Below are positions 32,301 through 44,265 of a DNA stretch of 64,000 bases, piece after piece. A program made the position numbers and the translations under genes. The number at the start of each line of letters is the position of its first letter. The first letter of the stretch is position 1. The notes below the pieces were generated by a model, which was not told where the DNA came from, did no database searches, and worked only from the letters and a program-made list of their open reading frames with translations. The stretch covers positions 15,506,922 to 15,570,921 of the forward strand of contig OY482865.1 in the NCBI GenBank assembly GCA_960531495.1. Direction: 5' to 3'. Origin of the DNA: Zeus faber. Taxonomy: Eukaryota; Chordata; Actinopteri; Zeiformes; Zeidae.

Positions 32301-35300
32301 TCCAGGCTGCCTAAGATGGTCGGCAATGGGCCAAATCTGGTTGCTGGAGGCAACCATTAATATCAAGACTATGGATGCACCAATCATGATTTGTCATGCC
32401 CGATTCCCATTATTATTATATTTTTTAGAAAATCGACCGATTCCAATACCCATTTTCTTTTTTCTTTTTTTTTTTTAATCAACAGACAAAAAAAAAAAGA
32501 ATGCATGAATGACTACATGACAGGCCCAACTGAACTTCAACTTAATTTCACATGTAGCCATGTGAAATTAGATGCAACAACTGCATATTAAGCACAACGA
32601 GCAAAACAAAGATGCTACATACATTTAGCATCTGCAGCTGTTTTTGCGTTCAATTTTTGTATACTTTATTAATCCCTCTGGGAGAAATTAGTTCTCTGAA
32701 TTTACCAATCCTAGTGTATTGTACAATTTCAAGATTTAAAGCAAAAAACACGATGGTCTGACTTGTTTTGAGAAATGATTCCAATGCAGCTTGTGTGCAT
32801 GGAGCGCTGTAAGGTCACTAGAGGGGTGTTGGGGGTGCGGACAGTACTGGATGACAGCACAGTGACACTAAAATGACTTTTGTGCAGTGTTAGTATGCAG
32901 TGTGCAGTATAAAAATGTTGCACACATACGTCCAAATACATCCTCTTTGTGCAGGCAAGTGAATGAGCATTGTCCGCCGCTCTACGGTGTCTGCCTCAGC
33001 ACCCCCCCCAGTGACGTTGCTGGCGGGCAACGACACGTGCTGCGTTCCGTAGCGCTGAGTGGACTTGTATGGCTTGAAGTTGTATGGCTTAAACTGCATT
33101 ACATTCACTTACAATTTCAAATCGTAGCTTAAAAAGTTTGTTCAATTTACATTAGCTTTCGATTCTGCTCGAATATAATTTTTTTAAATACTTGTTTGTG
33201 TTCGCTTCTCAGGTTTGTGAAGCCCTTTGAGACTGTATTATGATTAAGGGCTATGTAAATAAACTTGACTGATGGAGGAAAAAAAAACCAAACAGATTGA
33301 TGGCCGGTCGACTGGTGCATCTCCAGTCAAGACCCGTTCATGGCGGCGAGCCTCACCCAGTAGATCCATTATTGCAGCATGTATGTCCAAGTAGCGTCCC
33401 GAAAGCAGTGGAGCCTTCTCCTGTATGGCATAGTGCTTGGCCAAGATGTCAAACAGCAGCCTCTTTTGGGTGGCCACGCCCTCAGCCTGCCCCTCTTCCA
33501 AAGCACCCTGCTGGCCCAGCTGCTCTCCTGCAGCCACAATCAGCTGGTCTGGGAACAGCTCCAGGCAGTCCGCTGCAGCCGACAGCCAATCGTCCAGCCT
33601 GAGGAGGAAGGGAATGTGATACACCGGGGTTCGTTCTTGAGCGTAAAAGCGATTAAACAATGCAAACTGGATAGTACACTGGCAGAATAATCATACTGCA
33701 GGAAGTGATGCGGATTGAATGTTACAAAGACCCTTACTGCAGTACTTGTACAGACAGACAGAATTGAAGGTCTAACAGCCTCAAAGTTAAAAGGGAAGAA
33801 AAACTCTGCCAAAAACACAGAGGTTTCACCTAGACCGGCACAGAGTCTTGATGACGGTGTTTGATTTGTGTGGGAGCTGTTGTCAAAAGTCAACAGTAGC
33901 TGCGTGTCATGACCCAAAGCATTTTAACTGCAATTTAAATACATTCAAACACATTTCAAAAGTGAGACGTGTCAGGCAGAGGATGTACTGGGGGAGGTTG
34001 AGGGTCTGGTGCAGCTCTCGGTCCAGGCAGGTGTTGGAGAAGACCAGATCCTGGTGGTGGGCGCCCAGGGGGACGCTGCTGGCCTGGGGCGGGGCTCTGG
34101 CTGGGGAGGTTAGGATGCAGTCCAGGACGGGAATATCCACGATCTGCAGCAGCTGGAGCAGAGTTTGCTGCTTCCACACAGCGTCCACCACTGAGGGGGG
34201 ACAGGCGTGGGGCGTACATGGGAAGAAAGGGATAAACTGAGGGGTTAAAACTTAGAATATACCATCATAGTAATTCAATACTTTTAGGGTATTGACTGAA
34301 TTTAATTTTTACTTTGAGACTTCCAGTTATGGAGTCATAGAGAATGGATGTGTGGCGCCAACCTCCCCTCAATAGCTCGCTAAAATAAGCCTTTTACTGA
34401 TTCTTAACTGAAATCATTTTATGCCACCCTTGCCTCACTAAGTGATAACACTGAAAACGGGATTATTATTATTAAGAATGAAGATGCAACAACTAAGAAC
34501 GAGAAAAGTGGGCAAGTACCCCCGTCAAATGCTAAAACTAGCCACAATGGCGGCGAATCCAGTGAGAAACCTCCACAATGGTTCGTATCTGAGATGGAGA
34601 AAGGAATACAGAGGATTGGGACCACGACTGAGGGACGTTCATCTAAATTGTCTGAAACGATTGAGAATTTCGCCAGGGACAACAAAGCAATTGGTCACCG
34701 AGTCAAGTGCATCGAGGGGAAACAGCGTGAGTTTGACGACTCCTAAGCCGCCATGCAGCAGGAGTTTGACGACGACAAAAAAAACTGCAGAGGGCGAAAT
34801 TAGAGAGCTGAAAGAACAACCGGACGACCAAGAGAACAGAGCCCGTGGACAAAATCTGAGGCTCGTTGGCTTTCCAGAAGGAGTGGAGGGGAAGAATACA
34901 GTGGCATTCATACAGGAATGGCTACCTAAGATACTCGATTTAGAAGGGGAAACTTTCGAAGTGGAACAGGCGCACAGGTCGCTGACGCAGCGCCCAGCAG
35001 ACGGCTCCGGGCCCCGTGCCATTGTGATCCGGCTCCTCAGTGCCCCCGACACCCTCAAGATCATCGATGCAGCCCGGAACAAAAGCTCACTTCAATATGG
35101 CAATTTCACTATCATGAGTTTCAGAGTCATGTCTACAACCCTGTACAAAAAGAGGAAAGCCTTTGCTCCAATGAAAAGGAAACTCAAAGAAAAGGACATT
35201 ACTTTCAGATTGCTGCATCCGACCACCTTTACTACGGATTTAGAGGGAGGAAGGTGCACCGTTACAACACCACAAGCTGCTGAAAACTACCTGAAGAAAT

Positions 35301-38300
35301 ATCACCCGAACGTGCTGCAAGACTAACAAGCCAAATAGCACGGTTTTGCTGTTTAAACATTTTTTATCGCCCGAGGATTTTTGTGTGTGTGTGTTAACTT
35401 AACTCTTCAAATGGGATCCCTGTTGTCTTGCAAGAAGGAGCACTGTTTTGTATTCCGTTTTAGTTTCATTCTCATGTCGGTTTAGACGAGCCTGGTCGAC
35501 CGCTTCTTCTTTTCTTGGACACTGTTTGGAACTGTTCATTATTTACATCGTGGATCCCTAATGTAAGTAGTCTACTGGCGGGTGTTTACAAATATGTGTT
35601 TGGAGGGATGCTTAGGAGCTATAACATACATATAGACTCTTACCATATGCTGCAAAATAATCTTCTGTGGTAGAACAAAATGGTTACCGTGCGCAGGCAC
35701 CAGTTTACTCTAAGTTGGTATATCCAAGTTGGTATATATTTTCCTTTCTCTGGTTATCTCTTTAGATCAACATGGTTTCCAACCATCTTTCATTGCTACC
35801 TAGTTGAGCAACACTGGAAAAGAAAATGTTGCTGAGGTGCCCTTGATACACACAAGGGGTGCCCCGTGCACACAGCTTAGTAATACTGCACTTAGAGGGA
35901 TCGTTCATTGATATATGCAGGCTGCTAAATAGTTCAGTTAACCTGTCTAGATGCAAATATTTAGACAAAGACAGTCTGATAAACTATAATCAACAGCTTG
36001 ATATAGTAAAGGGTTGCCTTGTTGCAGAGTAGAGTAGTATCCAGTTATTTAACGTAATTGTAAACTGGTTGGTTGGTTGTTAACAGTATATGTCTGATAT
36101 AACCTACATATAGCACTAATAAGAATTGAAAATATCCTGAGGTGGTTCCCTTATCTATTCTGTTTGTGTGTGTTTGATGTTCCAGGTTTCTCACACCAGG
36201 AGAGTAGCCGGAATATCCTCCCTAGATGTTATTTTAGGGAATTGTCCTACTTCATAAAACATTTAAATTGTGTTTTCGCTTCAACTGAGTGTACATTTTT
36301 ATTATAAACTTGGCTAAATGACAAGTGGATGAGGCTAATAGACTATTTCAGTTTTTAAGGAGGACTGGGACCATTTAATAATGTAGCAGGTTGGGTTACA
36401 GTTGCATTTAAAAAAGCGTCAATAAGACTAAGGTTTTGGCACTTCCCCAGTTGGGGAGGATGTGGAGTAAAAAGGGGGGCATGCAGGGTTTGGTTAGACT
36501 TTTTTTTTTTTTTTTTTTTTTTTTTGTTTGTTCCTTATTTATTTTCCTTCTACTTTTATATTTGCCTACAACAATGGTACAGGACATAGAAATGAATGGC
36601 TTAGATAAAGCAGTGGCCTGGGCTAGATATCCTGACTGGTTTTATTGGATCTTATATTACCTCATGGGAAAAATAGTTACAGGAAATGACAACTGTAGCG
36701 CTTAGGTATTTGACATGGAACACTAATGGCTTCAACAATCTGTCCAAACCTAAAAAGGTACTTAACTTTCTGAAAAATCATCAAATAGACATAGCTCTAC
36801 TACAGGAGACACATCTAACAGATGCTGAACATGCCAAACTGACACGTCAATGGCAGGGGCAGATCTTCTATTCATCGTTTACATCCCAATCTAGGGGAGT
36901 TGCCACATAAATAAGTAAAAATGTCCCTTTGCATGTGGATAACTTTAAAGACAAACAGGGGAAATACTTGACCCTTAAAGGTGCCATAGCAGGTGAATCT
37001 ACTACACTAGTTAATATTTATGGCCCGAATTATGACTGCCCTGAATTTTTCCAAAGTCTGTTTTTCACACTTGCGTGTCCTTCTAATAAGCTTATTATAG
37101 GGAGATATCGGTCATCTTCTAATCCCAGAATCCTAACCCAAGCGGCTGAGGCACTCCATAAAGAAATGTTTCATTTCAAACTTGTAGATGCCTGGAGGGA
37201 AAGACATAAATTGTTGCGCGAGTATTCTTTTTACTCACATGGTCATAAAAGCTATTCCAGAATTGATATATTTCTTGCTCACGCTGAAATAGTCCACCTC
37301 ATATCCTCATGTGAATATCTACCTATAACTCATTCAGACCATGCTCCTCTTATGCTGTTGATGGCTCAGAAGAACATCGCTAGTAGTCAGGCTATGGCGA
37401 TTCCCCATGCACCTGCTCAATGACACAGATTATGTTAAAGTTATCAAAAAACAACATTGACAGTTTTCTTGGCATTAAGGAAGGGACTGCCTCACCAACT
37501 GCTGTGTGGGAATCCTTAAGGGCTTTTTCAAGTGGTGAGACTATAAGTTATGCATCATGGGAAAAAAAGCAATATTTGTTAAAGGCCAAAACACTTGAAT
37601 CAGAGATTAAGAATCTTGAAAAGGAGCATTTTCAAACGCAAAACGAGACGACATTTGACTTGCTAAACGACAACAGGATTGAGTATGACGTGCTAACCAC
37701 TCGAGTGATTGAAAATGCAATGGCCAGAACTAAACAAAAGTATTATGAACACGGGGATAAAAGTGGTAAATTACTAGCCTGGCAGATCCAAAATGAGGAC
37801 AGCTCAAGATGTATCCCCTCAGTTCAGATCAAAGATGGTGTCACTGTAGTTCATAATCCTAAACTTACTCCTCTCAGGGTGTAGATACTCATAAAATGAA
37901 TAACTTCTTGGCGGGACTCACCACGCCGGAGTTGACTGCGGAGGCACGGGACAGTCTAGAGGCTGACATTACTAAACAGGAAGTTCTAGGTGCAATAGGA
38001 AAGCTTTAGGGAGGAAAATCGCCAGGGCCAGATGGGTTTCCTATGGACTTCTACAAAGCATTTGCATCAAATCTGATTACACCACTGATGGATACGTTTA
38101 AGCATGCACTTGAGAGCATGCACTCCTCAACATATATTCACTGTGCCAAAAAAATCAATACCACTGTTATGGCCCTTTCACTGGATGCTGAAAAGGCATT
38201 TGATCGTTTAGAATGGTCCTTTCTTTTTGCCGTTTTACAAAAATTTACAAATTTAATACGAATGATACAGATGCTCTATCTCAATCCAACAGCTATAATT

Positions 38301-40097
38301 CGAACAAATGCCAATATCTCTTCTCTTTTCCCATTGTCACGTGATACACAGTGGGGTGGTCCCTTGTCTCCGCTTCTCTTCTCATTGGCAATTGAACCTC
38401 TCACCATTGCTAATGAACACACCGTTTTATAGAGGGTGTTATGGTGAAACAGGAAAAGCACGTCATCTCGCTATATGCTGATGATATTATGTTGTACTTG
38501 ACCAATGTGGTGTCATTTCTCCCTGCCCTGTGCTCCCTATTGGATGAATATAGCTGTATCTCAGGAGACAAAGTAAACACAAAAAAAAAATGTAATAATG
38601 CCTCTCAAATCAGAGTATTACCAAGGGAAAACATCCCTTCCATTGTTAATCCTATAAGCCAGACCAAATCTTCTTCCTCAACTATGACCCCCTGTTTAAA
38701 AAAGTGGAAGTAGATCTGGAAAGGTGGAAGTCTTTACCTTTATCCCTAATCGGACGAATAATTTGTATAAAAATGAATAGCCTACCCAAATTCCTTTATC
38801 TTTTTCAAGCACTCCCAACACGAATCCCGAAAGCCTTCCTTAAAAAAATTGGATAGACCGATTTCAAGATGCCTGTGGAGGATTAAGTTCCTAGAGTCAA
38901 GCTTTAAACCCTATGTTGTCCCACTGAGCCAGGAGGGCTAAACCTACCTGCCTTTCATTTATTCTATCTGGCTGCTCAATACAGAGCTATTTGGACATGG
39001 ATTAAAGACTTGGAACACCCTCCAGCGTGGAAACAAATTGAACAGTCTCTGAGATTATATTAGAGTGCAGCAGGGTGGGAAACTTGTCCCGTTAGAGGAA
39101 CTCCAGATGGATATCATAATGCAGGAAAAACATAACTCTAAAAGTTTTCTATCCTTTGCCTTTAACAGACTCATGAGCCTTACAGAAAGTAAAGTTCTTA
39201 ATGTAAAGGCTAAATGGGAAATGGTCATTGGCTATGCTTTCGGGGACTCTGAATGGAAGCAGATTTGTGACAACTCAATCATTCTCCTATAACAGTCGAC
39301 ACAAACACCTCAACGCCCCCATAAGATTAGTAGCAGTTACTCAGAATATTGTCCTAGATGTAGGTCTGAAACAGGGACTCTTTTTCTTATGTTCTGGACG
39401 TGTAGATGTCTGGAGCAATACTGGAGGTCTATCTTGGATACCATAAAAATAATTATGGGGGTGGCGATCCCAACTAACCAGAGACTGGCACTTCTGGGCG
39501 ACATCTCAGTTTTACCAGTCAATATGAGGTGCAATGTTCGCTTTATCAGGCTAGCCCTAATTGCAGCAAATAAATGTAGAGCCATTCGCTGGAAAAGTGG
39601 GGAACCTCCTGATGTATCTTTGTGGCTTAGAGAGCTTTCATCATACTTACCCTCAGAAAAGATTATGTTTAATCTCAGGAAAATAAATACTACGTTTTGA
39701 TAAATGCTGATCAGGCTTGAAGCTGCTATGTTCTGTGGGGGTCTTGGGTGCTCCCTGGCGCTGTTGGCTGTGTTCGCTGGCCCTGGTGGGTGTGTAGAGC
39801 TTCTGTGTGTATCTATAAACCACTAATGGTGTAGGTAAACCACCAGAAAGGCTGAGTGCACTGTAACAATATGTAAAGGAATAATATTGTGCTTGCATTA
39901 CCCTGTTAGTATGTCTATCTCCTGTACTATTCCTGTTTTTACTGCTATACCTGTCATAATGACTACTGTAATTATAAATCTTGTTATAATTATGATTCAT
40001 TTATTTATTTTATTTCACTTTATTTATCTAGTTAGTTAAGTGTGTTAAGTTACGGAAGTGACTTCTTCAGTGGTATACGCCCCCTCCACAATGATGT

Positions 40098-40153
<56 letters not shown>

Positions 40154-42322
40154 GTAGTACGATTTAAAATTTGAACTCTATCAAAACAGTGTCACATTGT
40201 GACTTCACATCACATGGATTATGGAGGAATGATCTCCACCTGGACGGTCGCTTTAAAGGAAACCATCGATCGGCTTTTGCATCTCGGCAAGTGAACTGTG
40301 TTTTCCCATGCAACCTAACGAGAATATTTAACTCCACGATTTAACATTCATCTGCTATTTATAAGTCAAACTCTGCTTTGAAAATTCGTTGAGCGATAAA
40401 ATAAAACCATAAAGGAACACGAATCTAGAACACTACTTATTTGGCTGCTTCATATAAATATGCGACAATGCAGGTTTTGCTACAGTGGGTCACAAATTAG
40501 TTTCTTTGCCATCCAACGTAGAATATTCATTTGATATATAAATGACATATATAGTCAGTCTGACCTGCTTTGGAGAGGAAAGAGGAAGAGGAGTGGGGGG
40601 TGTCTAGAGCTGTAGAGAGCGAGGGACGCAGATTAACGGTCCTCAGCAGCCTTTCCACTCTCCTGTCTGATGATCCTACTGCCAGGGGGTTGGAAATGGT
40701 CCTCAGCTCACTCAGCCTGAGGACAATGAAGCAACAGTCTTCACAAACGGGCAAAATACACTCAGGCCTACGTCCTTCACACCACCTTGGACATGACAAA
40801 GGAAACGGGCATCGTAAAAATACCAACCTGGAGCCCTTCCTCCTTTTTGTCTCAAGCTCTTCTGGAGGCACGTTTTCGGTGTCAAGGCTGCAGTGCTTTG
40901 CAGCAGAGAGGGCCAAATGTTTGCACTCTAGGAACCTGTACAGACCGCAGCTGCTATCCTCAAAGGTCACCTCTTTGTCGCCGCGGAAAAGTTTAGTGCC
41001 CACCGGCTCGAACACTTTTGCCTCCATCAGTGCCTGGCAGAGCCGCGTGGCTTTGAGTCGAGAGACTTCGCTGGTGCAAAACACGACATTTTGCATCAAA
41101 TAACTGAGCACAGCGTCCACCGCATCCGAACCGGTGAAGCAGTCGGCGTGAACGCGTAGGTGCCTCCGGCGCCGGCGCACCTCCACTTGAGCCCGGAGGG
41201 CCTGGATGATGTTACGCCATAGGTGTGTGGCACGGAAGGGTCCAGACAATCCTGATGATAAGTAAAAAAAATAAATAAAAATGAGGGTTCCGTGCCATGA
41301 GTATGAATGACAGATGGTTGCTGGTTTAGAACAGATGTTCAATATTAGCAAATATCTTCATTTTTAATGGGTCCAAACATACCATACAAATAAACGAGCG
41401 TTCAATTAAAAAAAAAACAACAAAAAAAAATGGCTTATGATTTTGACCAAATTGGATCAACAGTCTAGAACAGTAATTCTCACGGTGGGCTCCGGGGACC
41501 CCTTAGGGGTCCTGCAGGAGGTTCCACAGGGTGAAGCAGGAGCACCGTTAGTAAAACTTTCCCATTATTACAGTTTACAGGACTGCGGCACCATCACAGC
41601 ACGTAGAATAACGACTGTTTTGATCAGAGTTTCATTGTTATCCTCGAACTACGGTATAGATTCGGTATGGACGCTTGGACTCACTCATATCTAACAGAAG
41701 AAATATTCGCTGATTTGGGGCCCAGGCCAAATGTGTATCCTTGATGTGAAAAAGGTTGAGAATCAGTAGTATGGAAACATCTTATTTATATTTATATCCC
41801 ATTTGACACCCAAGTAGTACAACTATAGTGTCAGTGAACTAAAAATAGAAGAAAGATCGGAGATATTAAAAATAGAGAGAGCGATTCTAAACTCTAAATC
41901 AGTATTTCCAGTACAAAACGAAACGAAGCAAAGAGAAATTGCTATAGAATGCGAAGTTATCGGCCGTGTCAACGCCAAGTCTATTTAATATATTGCGTTA
42001 TTAATTACATATAATTACTTATTATTGTAATACCATATGATTTATATTGATCGTTGTTGTTATTATTATTATTATTATTATTTACTGGTTAACAGGTCCC
42101 AAGGGCGTTCGTTCACATGGGACAAGACGGAGTCGTCAGTGCTGGTTGCCGGAGACGCGTCGCCACTCTTACCCAGATTTATCGAACCACACATACATTT
42201 TGTAATTCGATGTATTGGTTTAAAGTTTGAAATGTGTAACACTGACCAGGTTGACTCGTTTCACGAAAACTGCTCGTTTGGCTGTTGAGTCTTCTGAAGC
42301 GGGGAGTCAAATCTACCGCCAT
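29388..42322 (-). CDS. depdc4: DEP domain-containing protein 4
   Basis: Coding exons in gene order: 42322-42247, 41251-40828, 40716-40565, 34190-33989, 33598-33357, 30966-30824, 30203-30078, 29815-29737 and 29587-29388. Every junction is GT-AG and the phases join into 547 residues. The N terminus MAVDLTPRFRRLNSQTS resembles human DEPDC4 (remembered MAVLLTPRFRRL). The DEP domain runs from about residue 33 to 127: HLWRNIIQALRAQVEVRRRR, CFTGSDAVDAVLSYLMQN, then CQALMEAKVFEPVG and FEDSSCGLYRFLE. The C-terminal half (LHQTLNLPQLDDWLSAAADC, LLETSVRDELRRLLAFMATAA, FLMDHHTQLFK, HHPMVFLQHFSSTF) resembles the DEPDC7 C-terminal region. Molecular role is poorly known; DEP domains usually contact membranes or GPCR/Rho partners. 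An in-frame ATG 16 codons upstream (42370) is possible, but 42322 matches the human start. It lies next to scyl2 as in mammals. Confidence 0.93.
31200..31800 (+). repeat. Two tandem copies of a local interspersed repeat
   Basis: Two direct copies (about 31200-31470 and 31540-31770) each contain CCCAGC(A/G)ATACACCC, AAGT(G/C)TGAAGTAGA, GGATAAA(C/T)GGTTGTCGAG and ATAATC, ending in an ACAG-rich tail. Related copies lie at about 49965-50145 and 57030-57160. No coding potential. It lies in depdc4 intron 5. Confidence 0.7.
31880..32200 (+). mobile_element. Repeat family 2 copy in depdc4 intron
   Basis: Contains GTGGCTGCATACCTGTTCCT, GGTTGGTCTAACAAGCAACA, ACCCCCATCCCCACACACAC and GCCACTTGGGTGGCGTG. 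Recognisably the same sequence occurs inverted at 51505-51860 and, split, at 52385-52470 plus 55690-55870. No protein is encoded; class unknown. Confidence 0.65.
33140..33290 (+). mobile_element. Retroelement 3' tail fragment
   Basis: TGTGAAGCCCTTTGAGACTG, then AAGGGCTATGTAAATAAACT, is a common fish LINE/SINE terminus. It lies 70 bp from the depdc4 exon at 33357. Confidence 0.55.
34500..35326 (+). pseudogene. L1 ORF1 (RNA-binding protein) remnant
   Basis: The final frame reads RARGQNLRLVGFPEGVEGKN, AFIQEWLPKILDLEGETFEV and AHRSLTQRP, then PRAIVIRLL; this is the RRM-like core and C-terminal domain of L1 ORF1p (transposase_22 family). The preceding coiled coil (SKLSETIENFARDNKAIG) is in another frame and ends at a stop at about 34744, so the protein is interrupted by a frameshift and a nonsense codon. 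The natural start is not evident. Confidence 0.8.
36686..39700 (+). pseudogene. L1 ORF2 (endonuclease-reverse transcriptase) remnant
   Basis: The endonuclease begins VALRYLTWNTNGFNNLSKPK with LLQETHL, is broken by a stop at 36908, and resumes to ITHSDHAPLML. The reverse transcriptase shows GKSPGPDGFPMDFYKAF (preceded by a stop), LSLDAEKAFDRLEW, GGPLSPLLFSLAIEPL and the catalytic YADD in ISLYADDIMLYL. A Cys/Trp-rich C-terminal region ends near 39700. At least five stops or frameshifts are evident, so it is inactive. Confidence 0.85.
40099..40149. repeat. (TG)n microsatellite
   Basis: About 50 bp of uninterrupted TG between the L1 remnant and depdc4 exon 3. Confidence 0.92.
42057..42082. repeat. 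(TTA)n microsatellite
   Basis: Eight TTA-type units in depdc4 intron 1. Confidence 0.8.
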
Positions 42323-42438
42323 CGCTGCGCCCTCTCCGTCTCCTCTGGTCGTTCGTGTTGCCGTCGTCACCAGCGCCCCCTGCTGGACCGGATGTAACAG
42401 GGCCGTGTGTTGCTGCGTTCACGTCAAACTCGGAAATC

Positions 42439-42952
42439 CTTCCCCTCCCCCGCCTCTCCATCTCCCGCTTCCTCTTCCTCCTCTTCTTCTTCTTCTGCTT
42501 CTTCTTCTTCTCCATCTCCTGCTTCCTCTTCCTCTTCTTCTTCTTCTTCTTCTTCTCCATCTCCTGCTTCCTCTTCCTCTTCTTCTTCTTCTGCTTCTTC
42601 TTCTTCTCCATCTCCTGCTTCTTCTTCTTCTTCTTCTCCTCCTGCTTCTCCTGCCTCTTCTTCTCCTTCTTCTTCTCCTGCTTCTTCTTCTTTTTCTTCT
42701 TCTTCTTCTCCTGCTTCTTCTTCTTCTTCTTCTTCTTCTTCTTTTTCTTCTTCTTCTTCTTCTCCTGCTTCTTCTTCTTCTTCTTCTTCTTCTTCTTCTT
42801 CTTCTTCTTCTTCTTCTTCTTCTTCTCCTGCTTCTTCTTCTTCTCTTCTTCTCCTGCTTCTTCTTCTTTTTCTTCTTCTTCTTCTCCTGCTTCTTCTTCT
42901 TCTTCTTCTTCTTCTTCTTCTTCTTCTTCTTCTTCTTCTTCTTCTTCTTGTT
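42439..42952. repeat. About 500-bp (TTC)n / (GAA)n tract upstream of depdc4
   Basis: The plus strand is nearly pure pyrimidine: TTC/TCC triplets with recurring CTCCTGC and CTCCATC interruptions. It begins about 120 bp upstream of the depdc4 start codon, with the GAA strand being the gene's sense strand. Long poly-Ser, poly-Phe, poly-Leu and poly-Glu/Lys frames across it are artefacts. A homopurine-homopyrimidine mirror tract of this kind can form triplex (H-) DNA. Confidence 0.95.
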
Positions 42953-43935
42953 TCACTGCAGGTGGCATCCAGTTAATTGGTGCAGACGTTCAAAAAAAAA
43001 CAAAAAAAAAAAAAACCCTCACACACCTAAAACTAAAATCCCAATCCATGTCAGCCAGCCTAACACCCTATCCCTGGCTTTCCATCATGTGCTATAATGA
43101 AGCCCCGTATTCCCAGAAGGAAGCCACCGGTACCCTGACCTGTACTCTCTCAACCATGCTCAGCAATCCTTCGAATGTGAACTCCTGCACCCCTAATTCC
43201 CTCCCTATAAAGATGAGACAGGACCGCATGTCACGGCTCATACCTTGGTATCAGACCAGAGTGCACCATCGCTGTACCTGTTGTAATGAATCGATGTAAA
43301 TAATATACGAACTTTACAGATTTTTTTGGTTTGTTTGTTTTTTGTTTTGTTTTGTTTTGTTTTGCTTTGTTTGTTTATTGATTATTTTTTTTATCCTGTG
43401 CTGTCAGCATGCTGGGCATACGACACGTAGTATTCCTACAGTATGTCATTGCACCCAGGACAGAGTTAGTCTGCAAGTGGAGTTCAAGTTCTCAACCTGC
43501 AATGCAACCCTTTACTCATTCTTAAATCACCAAGAACTGCGGCGATAACTCTGTCCTGTGGACGACCTGTAGGGTGACAAGAGCACAGTTTTTTGGTTAT
43601 ACAGTACCACCATCCACCCCCCCCCCCCCTCTTTGGAGAACTATTCATCATGTTTGGGTCTATAAACAACTGATCACTAGAGGGGGAGATTCACCACGGG
43701 TGAGACAATTAAACGCAGAACCAAACAACATTTACAGGAAAATATAAACATTGGACGACAACATAAAAAACAGTTAATTAGATCCAGGAAAACTACAATT
43801 GGTCACATGGCCTCTTCAGAGTCATAGCCATGGCAGTAAATGAGGGAGGAAGGAGAAGATTGCAACCAGGAGGGTGCTGGGGTGCACTTCAAGCAGATGT
43901 GGTGGTGTGTGCATGTGAGTGTGATGGCACCGCAT

Positions 43936-43944
43936 GTGTGTGTG

Positions 43945-43976
<32 letters not shown>

Positions 43977-43996
43977 TGCGTGCGCGTGTGTGTGTA
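43936..43996. repeat. (TG)n(CGTG)n microsatellite
   Basis: TG dinucleotides run into CGTG tetramers over about 60 bp, immediately before the family 1 repeat. Confidence 0.85.
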
Positions 43997-44265
43997 AGGT
44001 GTCCACCAGTGAGTGTACATGACTTATCCTCGTTGGTTCTGGTGTATAAGGTCGGTATTATGTTGTGGCGCCTCCAAGCAGTGGAAAGGGTCCCGAAGCC
44101 CCCCCTCCCCTGAGGGGGAATGCTGCCCGCTGCCGCCCCGGAGGAAGGACAAGCCAGGATGGGTTAAATGCAGAGGCCTCATTTCACCGGCCACCATCCA
44201 AAGCATGTGCATGTGCATGTGTTGGTGTGTTGCGTGATAATTAAAGATTCTTCTTCTTGAAAGTT
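43990..44265 (+). mobile_element. Repeat family 1, copy 1
   Basis: Contains GGAAGGACAAGCCAGGATGG, AATGCAGAGGCCTCATTTCA and CCGGCCACCATCCAAAGCAT, ending in AATTAAAGATTCTTCTTCTT. The other copies in the window are at about 52610-52745 (minus), 53980-54200 (plus) and 56290-56575 (minus). The microsatellite-like 3' end and lack of coding sequence suggest a SINE or LINE 3' end. Confidence 0.7.

Larger units (their letters stand above)
34310..40010 (+). mobile_element. Decayed full-length L1-type LINE in depdc4 intron 3
   Basis: A plus-strand non-LTR retrotransposon lies antisense to depdc4 in the intron between 34190 and 40565. It holds an ORF1 remnant (about 34500-35326) and ORF2 remnants with endonuclease (36686-37420) and reverse transcriptase (38000-38700) regions, listed separately. 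The about 1.3-kb spacer between them, with T25-27 near 36500, is non-coding. Ends are approximate and I did not find clear target-site duplications. It accounts for nearly all of the intron. Confidence 0.85.

Noticed and set aside
42261..43299. Long Glu/Lys-, Ser-, Leu- and Phe-rich open frames on both strands
   Set aside because: They are translations of the TTC/GAA simple repeat in all frames. Only the short MAVDLTPRFRRL segment at 42322-42247 is a real exon (depdc4).
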